Below are positions 1 to 7,923 of a stretch of 64,000 bases of DNA, in pieces; the first letter of the stretch is position 1; every line of letters begins with the position of its first letter. The DNA lies in assembly GCF_018614095.1 (NCBI RefSeq), contig NZ_JAGGOY010000046.1, positions 129,073 through 193,072 of the forward strand. Direction: 5' to 3'. This DNA comes from Streptomyces sp. ISL-87 (lineage in GTDB: Bacteria > Actinomycetota > Actinomycetes > Streptomycetales > Streptomycetaceae). The translations under genes were made by a program, and so were the position numbers. The notes under the pieces were generated by a model. That model was not told where the DNA came from. It searched no databases and worked only from the letters and a program-made list of their open reading frames with translations.

Positions 1-65
1 GCGATCGCGACGCGGGGCCGCACGGCCACGCCGAGGGGGCCGGCCTCCATCCTCAAGAGGCTCAT
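1..65 (-). CDS. FecCD-type ferric-siderophore ABC permease, 5' fragment
   Basis: Only the first 21 codons are inside the window. The ATG (65-63) overlaps the stop of the upstream permease in an ATGA arrangement, so the two are translationally coupled. FecCD/FhuB-type importers usually have two permease subunits in tandem, and the residues before the first membrane helix (MSLLRMEAGPLGVAVRPRVA) fit a short cytoplasmic N-terminus. The assignment rests mainly on context: the fragment itself contains no diagnostic motif. An ATPase gene would be expected further out, beyond the window. Confidence 0.6.
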   Translation of the reverse strand, partial: MSLLRMEAGPLGVAVRPRVAI

Positions 66-1135
66 CGGGTGTGCTCCTTGAGCTTGCCGCGCTTGACGAG
101 CACTGCGAGGAACGGGGCGCCGAGCAGTGCGGTGACGACTCCGGCCTCCAGTTCGCCGGGGCGGGCGGCCATCCGGCCGACGACGTCCGCCGTCAGCATG
201 AGGGCCGCGCCGCCCAGCGCCGAACAGGGCACCAGCCAGCGGGCGTCGGGCCCGGTGAAGGCCCGTACGACGTGCGGGACGACCAGGCCGATGAAGGTGA
301 CCGGGCCCGCGGCGGCGACGGCCGCGCCCGCGAGCAGGATCACCGCCACGGCCCCCAGCGCCCGGGTCGCCTTGACCTTGGTGCCGAGGCTGCTGGCGAG
401 GTCGTCGCCCAGCGCGAGGGCGTTGAGCCGGCCGCTGAGCCCGACGGCCAGCAGCAGCCCGACGGCGACGAACGGCAGCAGCTGCATGGCCAGCCCGGCT
501 TCGCGGCCCGCGAGGGAGCCCACCGCCCAGAAGCGGTACTGGTCCAGGGTGCGGACGTCGAGCAGGACGAGGGTGTTGGTGCCGGCGTCGAGAAGGACCG
601 TCACCGCGGCCCCGGCGAGCGCCAGTTTGGCCGGGGTGGCACCGCCGTATCCGGTGCCGCCGACCGCGTACGCGAGCAATCCGGCCAACGCGGCGCCGAG
701 GAAAGCGAACCAGATGTACTCGTACGGGCTCGTCAGTCCCAGCGCTCCGATGCTGACGGCGACGGCGAAGGCACCGCCCGCGCTGATGCCGATCAGGCCG
801 GGGTCGCCGAGCGGATTGCGGGTGATGTCCTGGGCGACCGCTCCGGCCGCACCCAGGGCCAGGCCGACGAGCAGGCCCAGGAAGGTGCGTGGCATGCGGA
901 GTTCGCGGATCACCACGGCGTCTCCGTCGGTGCCGCCGCCTATCGCGGCCAGTACGTCGGAGAGCGGTACGGCCTTGGTGCCGATGGCGAACGAGGCGCA
1001 GACGGCGGCGAGAACGGCAGCGAGGAGAACGGCCGCCACCGTGGCGCGGGCGGCAACGCGCCGCGGTGGCGGGGGTGGTGGAGCGGCGCGGCGGGCTTCG
1101 GGAGCCAGCCCTCCGACGACGGGCTTCAGGGTCAC
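62..1135 (-). CDS. FecCD-family iron-siderophore ABC transporter permease
   Basis: This 357-residue integral membrane subunit would form the channel of an iron-siderophore importer. After a proline-rich cytoplasmic tail (residues 15-27) come about nine hydrophobic segments. The sequence around residues 75-120 (RELRMPRTFLGLLVGLALG, then QDITRNPLGDPGLIGISAG) is the signature of FecCD permeases, including the NPLGDPGLIG stretch. The coupling loop region and the late AAGPVTFIGLVVPHVVR motif are also typical of BtuC/FhuB proteins. The gene is divergent from the siderophore-binding lipoprotein at 1288, and two iron boxes lie between them, so both arms should be repressed under iron sufficiency. Length is normal for the family. 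Confidence 0.93.
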   Translation of the reverse strand: MTLKPVVGGLAPEARRAAPPPPPPRRVAARATVAAVLLAAVLAAVCASFAIGTKAVPLSDVLAAIGGGTDGDAVVIRELRMPRTFLGLLVGLALGAAGAVAQDITRNPLGDPGLIGISAGGAFAVAVSIGALGLTSPYEYIWFAFLGAALAGLLAYAVGGTGYGGATPAKLALAGAAVTVLLDAGTNTLVLLDVRTLDQYRFWAVGSLAGREAGLAMQLLPFVAVGLLLAVGLSGRLNALALGDDLASSLGTKVKATRALGAVAVILLAGAAVAAAGPVTFIGLVVPHVVRAFTGPDARWLVPCSALGGAALMLTADVVGRMAARPGELEAGVVTALLGAPFLAVLVKRGKLKEHTR

Positions 1136-1145
1136 ATCCCATAAG

Positions 1146-1161
1146 GTAAGGCATGCCTTAC
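1146..1161. promoter_or_regulatory. Iron box 1 (DmdR/DtxR-type operator)
   Basis: A perfect 16-bp palindrome, gtaaggcatgccttac, lies just upstream of the FecCD permease start. It resembles the streptomycete iron-box consensus TTAGGTTAGGCTAACCTAA in half-site sequence. Its position immediately 5' of the permease suggests that iron-loaded DmdR1-type regulator would block that promoter. The regulator is inferred from the site; no dmdR gene is in the window. Confidence 0.75.
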
Positions 1162-1228
1162 AGGGAGTGGTGATTGCCCCAGGGGTGGATTCGATTTCGG
1201 ACAGCCGCTATCCTCGCAGCGCGCTTAC

Positions 1229-1247
1229 ATAGGTAAGCCTTGCCTAA
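1229..1247. promoter_or_regulatory. Iron box 2 (DmdR/DtxR-type operator)
   Basis: The 19-bp element ataggtaagccttgcctaa matches the iron-box pattern with near-complete dyad symmetry. It lies 41 bp upstream of the start codon of the siderophore-binding protein at 1288, a normal place for an operator over a promoter. Confidence 0.75.
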
Positions 1248-1287
1248 GTCGTCACCCTCTGTACTGCATCTCATGGGAGAGACCCGA

Positions 1288-2310
1288 ATGAACACCTTCG
1301 CTCAGCGCCGCCGGCCCGGCCGGGTGGCCGCTGCCGTCCTCACGGCAGCACTGGCCTTCTCGCTGGCCGCCTGCGGAGGCGGCAGTGGTGACGACAAGCC
1401 GGCCTCCGACGCCTCGGGGAAGCCCGCCGCGGCCGACGCCGGCTTCCCGCGCACCATCACCCACGACAAGGGCACTACCGAGGTCAAGACCAAGCCCAAG
1501 CGCGTGGTCGCGCTGGACAACAGCCTGGTCGAGGCCGTCGTCGCGCTGGACGCCCCGCTGGTCGGCGGCATCAGCTCGTACCGCGACCAGAAGGGTTTCC
1601 CCGCCTACTTGGGCGACGCGGTCAAGGAGACCAAGGACGTCGGTCCGCTCGACAGCCCCAACCTCGAAGCGATCGCCGCCCTCAAGCCGGACCTCATCGT
1701 GTCGGCGACCGTCCGCCACGCGGACCTGTACGACCAGCTGAGCAAGATCGCCCCGACCGTCTTCGTCAAGACGACGGGTCCGATCTGGAAGGAGAACGTC
1801 ACCTTCCTCGGCCAGGCGCTCGGCCAGGAGGAGAAGGCCAAGGCGAAGCTCACGGCGTACGAGACCCGCGCCAAGAAGATCGGTGACGCCATCAACGCCC
1901 AGGGCGGCGGCAGCGGCGACGGCGGCAAGCCGACCGTCTCCGTCACCCGCTTCGTGGACGGCCCGACCCGCATCTACCTGCCGAAGAGCTTCAGCGGCAT
2001 CATCCTGACGGACATGGGCCTGCTGCGGCCGGAGAACCAGCGCGACACCGTGAAGTTCAACATCGAGATCAGCGAAGAGCAGATCCAGCAGGTCGACGCC
2101 GACCACATCTTCCTGACGGCCTTCTCGGGTGGCGAGGAGCGGAAGAAGAAGTTCATGGCGAACCCGCTGTGGCAGCGCCTGAACGCGGTCCAGAAGGGCA
2201 ATGTCCACGAGGTGGACGACGCCACGTGGATGACGTCCGTCTCGCTCCAGGGCGCGGACATGGTCCTCGACGACATGGCGAAGATCTTCAAGGTCGAGCC
2301 CGCCAAGTAG
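1288..2310 (+). CDS. Iron-siderophore ABC transporter substrate-binding lipoprotein
   Basis: The 340-residue lipoprotein has a signal peptide ending in a lipobox (SLAAC, Cys29). A Gly/Ser/Asp-rich linker follows, then a PF01497-type periplasmic-binding fold (about residues 55-335), with KPKRVVALDNSLVEAVVALD near the start and a helix-rich middle. It would capture a ferric siderophore outside the membrane and pass it to the FecCD permeases encoded divergently at 62-1135 and beyond. The ATG at 1288 is preferred over an upstream in-frame ATG (1240) because GGGAGA lies at 1275-1280 and the signal peptide then begins properly. Expression should be iron-repressed through iron box 2. The cognate siderophore could be the product of the operon at 3558-11017, but this is inference. 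Confidence 0.92.
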   Translation: MNTFAQRRRPGRVAAAVLTAALAFSLAACGGGSGDDKPASDASGKPAAADAGFPRTITHDKGTTEVKTKPKRVVALDNSLVEAVVALDAPLVGGISSYRDQKGFPAYLGDAVKETKDVGPLDSPNLEAIAALKPDLIVSATVRHADLYDQLSKIAPTVFVKTTGPIWKENVTFLGQALGQEEKAKAKLTAYETRAKKIGDAINAQGGGSGDGGKPTVSVTRFVDGPTRIYLPKSFSGIILTDMGLLRPENQRDTVKFNIEISEEQIQQVDADHIFLTAFSGGEERKKKFMANPLWQRLNAVQKGNVHEVDDATWMTSVSLQGADMVLDDMAKIFKVEPAK

Positions 2311-2330
2311 CCTGCGGCTGACGCCTTTCC

Positions 2331-2377
2331 GGGCCGGCACTGTGGACGTACGACTCGTACGCCTGCGGTGCCGGCCC
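2331..2377. terminator. Bidirectional hairpin terminator
   Basis: Inverted repeat gggccggcac (2331-2340) / gtgccggccc (2368-2377), with a smaller gtacg/cgtac stem in the loop. It sits between the convergent binding-protein gene (ends 2310) and reductase gene (ends 2459), so it could serve both. Confidence 0.65.
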
Positions 2378-2458
2378 GCGCCATTCCCCCGGGGAGGCGA
2401 CGGGGGAGGCCCCGGCGAGACCCCGGGGAAGGCCCCGGGGGAGGGCCGGGGCGTGAGG

Positions 2459-3340
2459 TCAGCCCTCGTCCTCCAGCCTGCGCAGCCGCTCCGCGTCGCA
2501 GGTGCGCGGGCAGGTGCCGCACGCCCGCGCGGCGTCGAGTGCGTAGTACAGGCAGCACCCGAGCCGGGTCCGCGTCGGGTACCGGTGCCCCTCACGACCC
2601 GCCAGCCGGCGGAAGTCCGCGCCGCCGGGGAACGGCGCTATGGCCGTCGGGAGCAGCTCGGTCGCGGCGCCCACCGCTCGTTCCTCCTGGCCGAGCACGC
2701 GGCCGAGGTACCAGATGCCCGAGACCAGGTCGTCGGCCGCCATGCCCCACAGGGCCCGCGGCCCACGCCGGGCGGCCGGGCCGATCGCGGTCAGCAGCGG
2801 TCTCATGTGGTCGACCACGGCGGCCCGCAACTCCGCCCGCAGCGCCTCCTCGTGGCCAACCACCCGGACACCGGAGCGCCCGACTCCGGACTGTGGGCGG
2901 CCATCCGCCGCCGGATCATCCGGCAGGCAGGCGAATCCGGAGCCCGGGGCGACTTCGAAGGTGCCCGTCGCGAGGTCCAGCCGGATCTCCGCCGGCCGGA
3001 TGCGCGGGACGCGCCGTTCCAGGTACCAGGCGCCGCTCATCAGCAGGCTGACGGACCAGAGGTAGTCGTGCAGGGCCCGGGAGGCCGCGACGTCCCTGCG
3101 GGGGGCGAGCCCGTGCCGCTCCTTGATGCGCGCGGATTCGGCGTCGACGAATCGTTCCAGCGCCTCCGGCCGCTCCGTCAGATCCGTTCCGCTCACCCAC
3201 GTTCCGGCCGACGGCACGGCGCCGGCGACCCGCACGTTCAGCACCTCGCACGATGCCGTGAGGCGCAGGTAGGTGGAGGCGAGCGGACGGCCCCCGTTCA
3301 CGGAGGCGGGGGCCGCCGTGGTGTCCAGGGGCGTGGTCAT
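2459..3340 (-). CDS. FhuF-type [2Fe-2S] ferric-siderophore reductase
   Basis: This 293-residue cytoplasmic protein would release iron by reducing an imported ferric siderophore. The C-terminus carries the FhuF cluster ligand pattern C-C-x10-C-x2-C (CCLYYALDAARACGTC), which binds a 2Fe-2S centre in this family. The middle shows the W-Y-rich segments typical of FhuF (SLLMSGAWYLERR, LVSGIWYLGRVLGQE). The start at 3340 (MTTPLDTT) is chosen because AAGGAG lies a few bases upstream; an in-frame ATG at 3415 has no such site and would sit upstream of the iron box. It is divergent from the siderophore operon, with one iron box close to each start. Confidence 0.9.
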   Translation of the reverse strand: MTTPLDTTAAPASVNGGRPLASTYLRLTASCEVLNVRVAGAVPSAGTWVSGTDLTERPEALERFVDAESARIKERHGLAPRRDVAASRALHDYLWSVSLLMSGAWYLERRVPRIRPAEIRLDLATGTFEVAPGSGFACLPDDPAADGRPQSGVGRSGVRVVGHEEALRAELRAAVVDHMRPLLTAIGPAARRGPRALWGMAADDLVSGIWYLGRVLGQEERAVGAATELLPTAIAPFPGGADFRRLAGREGHRYPTRTRLGCCLYYALDAARACGTCPRTCDAERLRRLEDEG

Positions 3341-3366
3341 CGGCACTCCTTCACGGGTGTGAGAAC

Positions 3367-3381
3367 AGGTAAGCCTTACCT
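3367..3381. promoter_or_regulatory. Iron box 3 in the reductase promoter
   Basis: Palindrome aggtaag-c-cttacct, perfect about its central base, 27 bp upstream of the reductase start codon. The half-sites match the other iron boxes in the window. Confidence 0.75.
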
Positions 3382-3442
3382 TAGGTGTGTGATCGACGGC
3401 GATCAATCCATCCAAGGCGTATGAGTGAAGCCAGGGTTGATT

Positions 3443-3465
3443 GCTTAGGTTAGCCTAACCTAAGC
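3443..3465. promoter_or_regulatory. Iron box 4, perfect 23-bp palindrome, siderophore operon operator
   Basis: The sequence is perfectly symmetrical about the base at 3454 (half-site gcttaggttag). Its 19-bp core is essentially the streptomycete DmdR consensus. It is the strongest iron box in the window and lies about 90 bp upstream of the first gene of the siderophore operon (3558), so this operon should be the most tightly iron-regulated unit. Confidence 0.88.
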
Positions 3466-3557
3466 TGTGTGAGCCGGTCCGCTTTCCGGCCATCGACGGC
3501 CAGCATCCAGGCCGTGACCACGCCTGCTCGCCACCTCCACGACTCGGAAGGGGCCCC

Positions 3558-4742
3558 ATGCGGCTGTACCTGCTCGCCCTCAACCTCACCGATTCGGTCA
3601 CCGACGGCTTCCTCCCCGCCGCTGCCCGGCTCGGCCTGGACGTCACCGTGCTGACCGACCAGCCCGACGCCCACCGCGCCCGCTACGCCGCGGACGTCGA
3701 GGTCCTGCAGTGCGACGTACGCGACTTCCGCGCCGTCATCACCCGGATGGCGACCCACCACACGCCCGACGCGGTGTTCAGCAACAGTGACCATCTCCAG
3801 TTGCAAGCCGCCCTGGCCGCCGAATACTTCGGCCTGCCGGGCAAGAACTGGCAGGCCGCGCTGCGCGTGAAGGACAAGGCGCAGATGCGCCGTCACCTCG
3901 CCGCCTCCGGCACCGACTCCGTGTGGTCCGTGGAGATCGGCCCCGGGGACGTACCCGCGACCGCCGGGGTCCCCTACCCCTGTGTGATCAAGCCGCGTGA
4001 GGGGGTGGCCAGCGAGGACGTGGTCATGGTGCACGGGCCCGAGGACCTGCTCCTGCACTGCAAGGCGATCCAGGCGAGGCGGCCCGGCGCGCCCCTGGTC
4101 GTCGAGGAGTACCTCGCGGGCCAGCTGTACACGCTGGAGACGCTCGGGGACGGCGCCACCCGCCACGTCCTGGGCGGATTCCGCACCGATCTGACCCCGC
4201 CGCCGCTCTTCATAGAGCAACGGCTGACCTTCGTCCCGGCCCATCCCGAGCCGGTCGTCGCCCAGATCCTCGCCCAGCTCGACGCGCTCGGCATCGGCTT
4301 CGGCATCTGCCACACCGAGTTCGTGGTGCACGAGGGACGCGCCCGCATCATCGAGGTCAACTACCGGGCCATCGGCGACCAGTGTGACCTGCTGCTCGCG
4401 GATCTGCTCGGCATCCCGCTCTTCGAACTCGTGCTGCGGACCCACCTCGGGGAGCCGCTCCCGGCCGACCTGTGCGCCCGCCGTGACGGTGCGGCCCGGA
4501 TCTCGTGGCCGCTCGCCGACCGCGCCGGCACCCTGACGGCCGCGCCCGCCGCCACCGACGTGGACGTGGACGGCGTACGGCTGACGTACCGGCCGATGCG
4601 CGACGTGGGGGAGTGGCGCGAGCTGGCCCGCACCCACCGTGACTACCTCGGCGCCGTGCGGGTCGTCGGCACCGGCCAAGCGAGCGTCAACCGCGTCCAC
4701 GCCGATTTCCTCGATACCCATCACTGGGAGATCAAGCCGTGA
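3558..4742 (+). CDS. ATP-grasp carboxylate-amine ligase of siderophore operon
   Basis: This 394-residue protein has an ATP-grasp fold. The N-terminal part is a Rossmann-like preATP-grasp domain; PCVIKPREGVASEDV supplies the ATP-binding lysine, VVEEYLAG is the usual hinge strand, and RARIIEVNYRAIGDQCD supplies the metal-binding acidic and Asn residues near residues 265-285. Such enzymes form an acyl-phosphate from a carboxylate and join it to an amine. As first gene of the siderophore operon it probably activates a building block or couples an amino acid unit; the substrate cannot be read from sequence. A good ribosome site (GAAGGGG, 3546-3552) fixes the start. The stop overlaps the next start by 4 nt. 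Confidence 0.85.
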   Translation: MRLYLLALNLTDSVTDGFLPAAARLGLDVTVLTDQPDAHRARYAADVEVLQCDVRDFRAVITRMATHHTPDAVFSNSDHLQLQAALAAEYFGLPGKNWQAALRVKDKAQMRRHLAASGTDSVWSVEIGPGDVPATAGVPYPCVIKPREGVASEDVVMVHGPEDLLLHCKAIQARRPGAPLVVEEYLAGQLYTLETLGDGATRHVLGGFRTDLTPPPLFIEQRLTFVPAHPEPVVAQILAQLDALGIGFGICHTEFVVHEGRARIIEVNYRAIGDQCDLLLADLLGIPLFELVLRTHLGEPLPADLCARRDGAARISWPLADRAGTLTAAPAATDVDVDGVRLTYRPMRDVGEWRELARTHRDYLGAVRVVGTGQASVNRVHADFLDTHHWEIKP

Positions 4743-6568
4743 CCCGCGCCGCCACGACCGACGCTGCCGAAGCTACCGACGGCGCCGAAGCCGCCGAAGG
4801 GGCCCTGCTGCTGCGCGTGCTGAGCGCCTTCCTCCGCGAGGACGTCGTAGGCCTGCGCACCCGCTCCACCACCGTGGACCGCGAGGACGGCCGCTGGCTG
4901 CGCTTGCCCCTGCCCCTGTCCGTCGGCGAAGACGTGGCGGCGCTGCTGCTCCCGGTCGCCGAGGACGGCTTCCAGGGCGAGTACGCCGCCCGCGTGCCGC
5001 TGCTGGTCAAGGAGCCGGACGGCACTGAACTCACCGGCTGCGATGCGATCCTGACCGCGCTGACCGCGCTGTCCGACCCCCTCGACCGCCCCGGCTTCGA
5101 GGCCTTCGCCGAGGAATGCCGCCAGACCCTGGCGACCATGCGGCTGCACGACCGGACCGCCGCCGAGGTCTTCGACGACCTGACCGCCCGCTACGGCGCC
5201 GACCCCGCCGACTGGACCGGGCCGGCCGCCTCCCTCGCCCACGACACCCTCGCCGCCCGCCTCGACCACCCGGTCTACCCGACCGCGCGCGGCCGCTCCG
5301 GCCTGGACGACGCGCAGCTGCGGGCGTACGCACCCGAGTTCCACCCGCGTTTCGGCCTGCGCTGGCTGGCCGTACCCCGGGGCGCGCTCACCATCCCCGG
5401 CGGCCCCGCGATGCTGCCCGCGAGCTGGCCCTCGCCCGCCGACCTAGGCCTGCCCGAGCTGGCCGCGAGCCACCTCGCGCTCCCGGTCCACCCGCTCACC
5501 CTCGGCGCCCCGCTGCGCGACGCCCTGCGCGAGACCGGGTTGGAAGGCACGGCCGTCCTCGCCGACGGACCGTACCTGGAGGCCGTACCGACCCTGTCGA
5601 TGCGTACGGTCGGCCTCGTGGGCGAGGCCGACCTGCACCTCAAACTGCCCCTGGCCACAGCCACCCTGGGCCTGCGCAACCGCCGCACCATCGACCCCCT
5701 CACCCTCGTGCACGGCGCCGCCGGACAACGGCTGCTGGAGGCGGTGACCGGGCGGGAGCCGCGGTTCAAGGACGCGATCCTGCACGCCGACGAGACGGTC
5801 TACGCCCACGCCGGGCACGAGCTGCTCGCCGTGCTCTGCCGCCGCTACCCGGCCGGCCTCGACCGCGCCGTCGTGCTGCCCCTGGCCGCGCTGCTGAGCA
5901 CCGCGCCCGGCGGGCGGCTGGTCATCGACCACCTCGCCGACCGCTTCCACGACGGTGACCCGGTCGCGCTGCTCGACGCCTTCCTCACGCTGCTGTTCGA
6001 CTGGCAGACCACGCTCTACGGCTACGGCATCGCCCTGGCGTCCCACCAGCAGAACGTCTCCCTGGTGCTCGACCGTACCCCGGAGGACGGCCTCACCCGC
6101 CTGCGCCTGCTGTTCAAGGACGACGACAGCCCCCGCCTCAACGTCCCGCGGCTGCGCCGGACCCTGGGCGCGGAGGCCGACGGGCTGCTGGCCGGGTTCC
6201 AGGACCCGCGCATGTTCGGCGAGGACTACCGGGCCGTCACCGACATGCTCACCACCATCACCCTCCACCTGTGCGCGGGCTCGTACGCCTTCGGGCTGGC
6301 GGAGCACGGCCGCATCGCCTCGCCCGAGGCGGTACTGGGACTCGTACGCGAACGGCTGACCGAAGCCGCCGAGCGGCTCGGGACGGGCAGCGGGCAGCCG
6401 GGCGCGGTGCTGCGGGAGCGGGTACTGGACGCCGCCGAGCTGCCGGTAAAGGCGATGGTCACCGCCGGAACGCTGCTCACCAAGGAACGCTCGGGCGCCT
6501 CCGACGTCAACACGCACTACACGACCGGCCCCAACTACCTGCGACGGCGAGCGAGGGACCTGCGATGA
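4739..6568 (+). CDS. IucA/IucC-family NIS siderophore synthetase (first of two)
   Basis: This 609-residue protein has the length and layout of an NRPS-independent siderophore synthetase: IucA/IucC domain (about residues 125-390), then FhuF-like C-terminal domain (about 410-590). The late motif SHQQNVSLVL and the following acidic loop (LLFKDDDSPRL) match the C-terminal active-site region. Two N-terminal signatures depart from the usual pattern: the HPxHPxxKxR-like motif reads HPVYPTARGRSG, and the HPWQ motif reads VHPLTL. The enzyme would adenylate a carboxylate such as citrate and condense it with an amine or alcohol, but the motif changes suggest altered substrate or nucleotide handling. GTG start overlaps the ATP-grasp stop; the stop overlaps the MFS start. 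Confidence 0.88.
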   Translation: MTRAATTDAAEATDGAEAAEGALLLRVLSAFLREDVVGLRTRSTTVDREDGRWLRLPLPLSVGEDVAALLLPVAEDGFQGEYAARVPLLVKEPDGTELTGCDAILTALTALSDPLDRPGFEAFAEECRQTLATMRLHDRTAAEVFDDLTARYGADPADWTGPAASLAHDTLAARLDHPVYPTARGRSGLDDAQLRAYAPEFHPRFGLRWLAVPRGALTIPGGPAMLPASWPSPADLGLPELAASHLALPVHPLTLGAPLRDALRETGLEGTAVLADGPYLEAVPTLSMRTVGLVGEADLHLKLPLATATLGLRNRRTIDPLTLVHGAAGQRLLEAVTGREPRFKDAILHADETVYAHAGHELLAVLCRRYPAGLDRAVVLPLAALLSTAPGGRLVIDHLADRFHDGDPVALLDAFLTLLFDWQTTLYGYGIALASHQQNVSLVLDRTPEDGLTRLRLLFKDDDSPRLNVPRLRRTLGAEADGLLAGFQDPRMFGEDYRAVTDMLTTITLHLCAGSYAFGLAEHGRIASPEAVLGLVRERLTEAAERLGTGSGQPGAVLRERVLDAAELPVKAMVTAGTLLTKERSGASDVNTHYTTGPNYLRRRARDLR

Positions 6569-7923
6569 GTGCCACAGCGGCCGCGGCGGCGTACACCGGC
6601 TCGATGACTGCGAGGCGGGCGACCCCGTCGCACACACCGACTCCGCCGGACGGACCGGCCCCGTCGCACACACGGGCCCCGTCGCACACACCGACCCCGT
6701 CGGTTCCGTCCGCGTCGTCCCCGCCCTCGCTGGGGCGGCGGCAGGTGAACGCCGTCGCCGGGTGCTACTTCGTGGCGTCCTTCGCCGCCCTCGGGCTGCC
6801 CCCGTACCTCACCGAGATCCTCCCCGGTTTCGGCGACACCACCGCCCAGTGGGCGGGCGTGCTGTACGTCGTACCAACCGTATGCGCCGCCGTCGGGGCG
6901 CCGCTGTGGGGCCGGCTCGCCGACCGGTTCGGCCGCAAGCGGCTGCTTCTGCGCGCCCAGCTCGGGCTCGCCCTGTCGTTCCTGCTGGCCGGGTGGGCCG
7001 ACTCCCTCGCCACCTTCATCCTGGCCCTGGTGCTCCAGGGCATCCTCGGCGGCACGTTCGCCGCGTCCAACGGGTATCTGGGCGCCGCCCTGGACGGCCC
7101 GGAGCTGTCCAAGGCGCTCACCCTGATGCAGGGCGCGGCGCGGGCGGCCCTGGTCTTCGCGCCCGTGGTCGTCGGCTCGCTGTCGCCCTGGCTGTCGCCG
7201 CACCGCCAGTACGCGCTGCTCGCCGTCCTGCCGCTCACGGCGGCCGTGCTGATCGCGGCCCTGCCGGAGTCGCGCGGGCCGAGACGGGCGCCCGCCGCCG
7301 AAGCGGCCGGGCCGGTGGCGGAGGTGACCGAAGAGCCTTCCCCGGCGTCGGAACTCCGCACCCTCTACGCCCTCGAATTCGCCTTCGTCTTCTCCACCGT
7401 CATCTCCTATCCCTACCTGATCCGGCTGATCGGCGAGCGCATACCCGGCACCTCCCCGTTCCTGTCCGGCGTCCTCTTCGCCCTCCCGCACCTCTGTTAC
7501 CTGCTGACGGCGATGGTGGTGCACTCCGCCTTCCACCGTCGCCCCCGCCTCGGCATGGCGCTGGGCTTCACCTGCATCGCGCTCGGCCTCGCCGGGCACG
7601 GTGTGGCCGACGGCCCGGTCACACTGACCGCCGTACGACTGCTGCTCGGCGCCGGTCTGACCCTCGGGCTCGTATGCCTGTCCGTACTGGCCGCCGAGTG
7701 TGTCAAGGGACGCGCGCCGGGCAGGCTGTTCGGCGCGCGGGAGTTCTTCTCCAAGGCGGGTGCGGTCGTCGCCGGGGTCGCCGCCGCCATAGGCACTGGC
7801 CACTACGGCCCGGCCGCGCCCGTACTGACCGGCGGCGCCATGGCCCTGGTGGCCGCGTGCGCCCTCGTTCTTCCCCGCTCTCGTCGCAGCCTCCGCACCC
7901 TCCGTACCCGCTGGAGCCGTTGA
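6565..7923 (+). CDS. MFS exporter, probable siderophore efflux
   Basis: The 452-residue major facilitator protein has about 12 hydrophobic segments. The conserved loop between helices 2 and 3 reads GRLADRFGRKRLLLR, the family signature for drug and siderophore exporters. It sits between the two synthetase genes, the position of the exporter in staphyloferrin- and rhizoferrin-type operons (SfaA, SbnD and FslB are exporters of this kind), so it most likely secretes the finished siderophore. The start at 6565 overlaps the preceding stop (ATGA). The first 55 residues form an unusual Pro/Ser/Thr/His-rich tail with repeated PSHTxxPSHT units before the first helix. Confidence 0.88.
   Translation: MSATAAAAAYTGSMTARRATPSHTPTPPDGPAPSHTRAPSHTPTPSVPSASSPPSLGRRQVNAVAGCYFVASFAALGLPPYLTEILPGFGDTTAQWAGVLYVVPTVCAAVGAPLWGRLADRFGRKRLLLRAQLGLALSFLLAGWADSLATFILALVLQGILGGTFAASNGYLGAALDGPELSKALTLMQGAARAALVFAPVVVGSLSPWLSPHRQYALLAVLPLTAAVLIAALPESRGPRRAPAAEAAGPVAEVTEEPSPASELRTLYALEFAFVFSTVISYPYLIRLIGERIPGTSPFLSGVLFALPHLCYLLTAMVVHSAFHRRPRLGMALGFTCIALGLAGHGVADGPVTLTAVRLLLGAGLTLGLVCLSVLAAECVKGRAPGRLFGAREFFSKAGAVVAGVAAAIGTGHYGPAAPVLTGGAMALVAACALVLPRSRRSLRTLRTRWSR

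Noticed and set aside
69..1232. Long plus-strand open frames opposite the FecCD permease
   Set aside because: Shadow of the minus-strand gene caused by high GC; product is Arg/Ser/Ala-rich nonsense without membrane or domain pattern.
6762..7920. Frame joining the MFS region to the second NIS synthetase in one very long protein
   Set aside because: In the MFS part it gives Arg/Pro-rich nonsense; only the part after 7923 is real. The true MFS frame is intact and overlaps its neighbours normally.
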